DNA of 37,047 bases, taken from NCBI GenBank assembly GCA_934636305.1, contig CAKUAM010000013.1:1-37047 (forward strand), given 5' to 3'. Below are positions 35,108 to 37,047 of this stretch, one piece after another. The position numbers were made by a program, and so were the translations under genes. A model generated the notes under the pieces. It had not been told where the DNA came from. It searched no databases and saw only the letters and a list, made by a program, of their open reading frames with translations. The stretch comes from an uncultured Oscillospiraceae bacterium (lineage in GTDB: Bacteria > Bacillota > Clostridia > Oscillospirales > Oscillospiraceae). Position 1 is the first letter of the stretch. Each line of letters starts with the position of its first letter.

Positions 35108-35941
35108 ATGACAAGAACCCATCAGCAGGATCTGCAGCGCTTCGCACTGCAGATCCGCATCGGAATTTTAGAGCAGATTCAAGCGCTCGGCTTCGGGCAC
35201 ATCGGCGGAAGTATGAGTATTGCGGACGCACTTGCCGTATTATATGGCAGCATTATGCGCTACGACGCCGCCAATCCGGCCTGGCCGCAGCGCGATAAGC
35301 TTGTCTGTTCCAAGGGACATGCCGGCCCGGCTGTCTACGCAGCACTCGCCTGCAAAGGCTTTTTTCCATACGAAGATCTGAAGCTTCTGAACACCCCTGG
35401 AACCTATCTTCCCTCACATTGTGATAAAAACAAAACACCAGGTGTCGATATGACAACCGGCAGCCTGGGCCAGGGTACATCGCTCGCCGTAGGTATGGCC
35501 CTCGGGGACAGGATTAAGGGGTATGACAGCCGGACTTTTCTCATCGTTGGTGACGGCGAAGCCAATGAGGGCCAGGTCTGGGAGGCGGCCATGTTTGCTG
35601 CAGCAAAAAAAGTCACGAATCTCACGTGGCTGATTGACGTCAATGGCAAGCAATTGGACGGTTATACCTCTGATGTTCTTGAGCCCTTCAGCTTTGAAGA
35701 TAAATTCCGTGCCTTTGGCTTTGAAACAGTTTCCATTGATGGAAACGATCTTGAGCAGCTTGCGCATGCACTGACCTGGCAGCCGCATGACCAGCCTCTT
35801 GCCATTATCATGCATACTGTAAAGGGCAAGGGCGTTCCGGAAATTGAGCAGACCATGGCAAATCACAGTATGACGCCATCGCCGGAAGCACTCAACCGCT
35901 GGCTCATGGAGCTGCGCACACAGCTGTATGCACAAAACTGA
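35108..35941 (+). CDS. Transketolase, N-terminal subunit (split type)
   Basis: The 277-residue protein is the PP-binding half of a two-gene transketolase. It has His31 (GFGHIGG), His71 (SKGH), the ThDP/Mg motif starting at GDG (148-150) with GEANEGQVWEA, and Asn179 in LIDVNG. The frame is open upstream into mae, but the ATG at 35108 with AAAGAGG before it is the natural start. With the next gene it should move a two-carbon ketol unit. Split transketolases are known to act on carboxylate- or sulfonate-like sugar analogues, for instance in the sulfo-TK pathway of sulfoquinovose. Confidence 0.92.
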   Translation: MTRTHQQDLQRFALQIRIGILEQIQALGFGHIGGSMSIADALAVLYGSIMRYDAANPAWPQRDKLVCSKGHAGPAVYAALACKGFFPYEDLKLLNTPGTYLPSHCDKNKTPGVDMTTGSLGQGTSLAVGMALGDRIKGYDSRTFLIVGDGEANEGQVWEAAMFAAAKKVTNLTWLIDVNGKQLDGYTSDVLEPFSFEDKFRAFGFETVSIDGNDLEQLAHALTWQPHDQPLAIIMHTVKGKGVPEIEQTMANHSMTPSPEALNRWLMELRTQLYAQN

Positions 35942-35954
35942 AGGAGGAGCTGCC

Positions 35955-36902
35955 ATGAACACAATCTATACAGGAGAAAAAGACTCCCGACTTTATAAGA
36001 ATATTCTTGGCAAAATCATTGCCGATATTCTGGAGCAGGATCCGTCCGCTGTCTATCTCGATGCAGATCTCATGAGTTGTATCGGCACCGCCGCGCTTCC
36101 TTCCAAAACAAATCGTGCCATCGACTGCGGCATTGCAGAGGCCAATATGGTCGGCATTGCCTGCGGTCTGGCCTCTGTCGGCTTCAGACCAATCGTGCAT
36201 ACCTTTGGTCCGTTTGCCTCACGCCGCTGCTTTGACCAGGTTTTCCTGTCCGGCGGCTATGCTAAGAATCAGATCACTGTGATTGGCTCTGATCCTGGCG
36301 TAACAGCAGCCTTTAACGGCGGTACGCACATGCCCTTTGAGGATGTTGCGCTGTATCGTGCCATCCCGGATGCCATTATCGTCGACGTTACAGATATCTC
36401 CATGCTCGAGACATTTCTGCGGAAATTCCAGACAATGCCCGGCGTAAAGTATATCCGCGTCGGCAGAAAAGAATCCTACCCGATCTATCCGCAGGACTAT
36501 ACGTTTACCGTTGGCAAGGGCGCCGTTCTGTGTGAAGGCAAAGACGCTGTCATCGTTGCGAGCGGCATCATGGTCCACGAAGCGCTTGAGGCTGCCAGTA
36601 TCCTTGCCAAATCCGGAATTTACGTAACCGTGATAGACCCTGTTACAATCAAACCGCTCGATGAAGCACTGATCCGCCAATATGCCGCAAAAACAGGCGT
36701 CATCATTACCGCCGAAAACCATAACAAGATTGGCGGCCTGACAAGTGCTGTACAATCCGCAATCTGTGGACTCTGTGTTCGTTTTGACTATGTCGCTGTG
36801 GAAGATACCTTTGGTGAAGTTGGTCCCCAGCCATATCTCCAGCAGCGCTTTGGCCTGACCGCTGCACATATTGCTGATTCCGTGAAAAAGGCACTTGCCT
36901 GA
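35955..36902 (+). CDS. Transketolase, C-terminal subunit (split type)
   Basis: The 315-residue protein holds the pyrimidine domain with the catalytic Glu62 (GIAEAN) and a C-terminal domain. Arg12 keeps the place of the phosphate-site arginine. In ordinary transketolases a His (His469 of yeast, in the THDS or GSH segment) also holds the sugar phosphate; here that place reads GSD, Asp113, and the following GEDG segment reads FNGG before the conserved TH (His125). This points to a non-standard substrate. It starts 13 bases after the N-subunit gene, with GGAGGAG upstream, and is the last gene of the operon. Confidence 0.92.
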   Translation: MNTIYTGEKDSRLYKNILGKIIADILEQDPSAVYLDADLMSCIGTAALPSKTNRAIDCGIAEANMVGIACGLASVGFRPIVHTFGPFASRRCFDQVFLSGGYAKNQITVIGSDPGVTAAFNGGTHMPFEDVALYRAIPDAIIVDVTDISMLETFLRKFQTMPGVKYIRVGRKESYPIYPQDYTFTVGKGAVLCEGKDAVIVASGIMVHEALEAASILAKSGIYVTVIDPVTIKPLDEALIRQYAAKTGVIITAENHNKIGGLTSAVQSAICGLCVRFDYVAVEDTFGEVGPQPYLQQRFGLTAAHIADSVKKALA

Positions 36903-36946
36903 TCTCTTGATATTTCTATTCAGCTAATTCCTTCGTTTATAAACCA

Positions 36947-36988
36947 GACACCCTGCCTTTCGTAAAATGAACAAAAAGGCAGGGTGTC
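36947..36988 (+). terminator. Terminator of the 16-gene operon
   Basis: GACACCCTGCCTTT (36947-36960) and its exact complement (36975-36988) form a 14-bp stem with a 14-base loop, followed by CGACTGTTTTC. It lies 45 bases after the last stop codon. Nothing further can be recognised from 36989 to 37047. Confidence 0.8.
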
Positions 36989-37047
36989 CGACTGTTTTCA
37001 AGCATTGGAAGAAAAACCAAAATGCAAACCAATGAAATGTTTGCATT

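Noticed and set aside
30225..36902. Ordinary glycolysis/pentose phosphate genes merely parked behind the iol genes
   Set aside because: It would not explain the racemase, malic enzyme, archaeal-type GAPDH/PGK pair, or the lost phosphate-site residues. Kept as the main alternative to test.
1..37047. CRISPR arrays, tRNA or rRNA genes, transposases, prophage genes
   Set aside because: None seen: no regularly spaced repeats, tRNA-like cloverleaf motifs or recombinase-type proteins were recognised.

Overview
The window (about 37 kb, roughly 55% GC, class-II LysRS next to greA, an FtsEX/M23/CtpA cell-wall cluster, strong TTGACA-N17-TATAAT promoters, FMN riboswitch) looks like the chromosome of a Gram-positive anaerobe of the Clostridia, most like Oscillospiraceae/Ruminococcaceae gut bacteria. 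This placement rests on protein style and gene order, not on a database search.

Layout. Positions 1-8912 are mostly minus-strand housekeeping genes: greA-lysS; a PucR/CdaR-type regulator followed by ftsE-ftsX, a coiled-coil M23 peptidase and a CtpA protease; and an RsuA-type pseudouridine synthase. Positions 8913-16550 hold small accessory genes: a DUF4830 lipoprotein-like or membrane-anchored protein, a SLOG/DUF1273-type protein, an FMN riboswitch with ribU, a YjdF-like membrane protein with an overlapping PAP2 protein, a hairpin-rich repeat element bounded by inverted repeats, mntP, an aldo/keto reductase with two Fe-S motifs, and a PlsC-type acyltransferase.

Positions 16551-36988 form one catabolic locus: a divergent DeoR-family repressor, a regulatory region with two good promoters and repeated half-sites, and a 16-gene, 19-kb plus-strand operon closed by a 14-bp terminator hairpin. 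The order is MDR dehydrogenase, GH31 alpha-glycosidase (YicI type), sugar ABC binding protein and two permeases (no ATPase), Gfo/Idh/MocA oxidoreductase, iolE, iolB, iolD, iolG, archaeal-type (type II) GAPDH, archaeal-type PGK, LarA-family racemase, malic enzyme, and a split transketolase.

Main discovery proposal. The iol genes run inositol only as far as 5-dehydro-2-deoxy-D-gluconate (DKG); the kinase IolC, aldolase IolJ and dehydrogenase IolA of the known pathway are not here. DKG, read from its keto end, has the same D-threo ketol as xylulose 5-phosphate, with a CH2-COO- replacing CH2-O-PO3. I infer that the split transketolase removes a C2 unit from DKG, leaving (R)-malate semialdehyde, a carboxylate analogue of D-glyceraldehyde 3-phosphate; that the GAPDH and PGK homologues oxidise it through malyl phosphate to D-malate with ATP formation; that the LarA homologue racemises D- to L-malate; and that malic enzyme yields pyruvate. 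Every gene after iolG then has a step, and the stereochemistry explains why a racemase is needed. The PGK lacks one of the phosphate-binding arginines (Ser at the Arg65 position) and the transketolase lacks a conserved phosphate-site His, as expected for non-standard substrates. I know of no description of this route, but I could not search.
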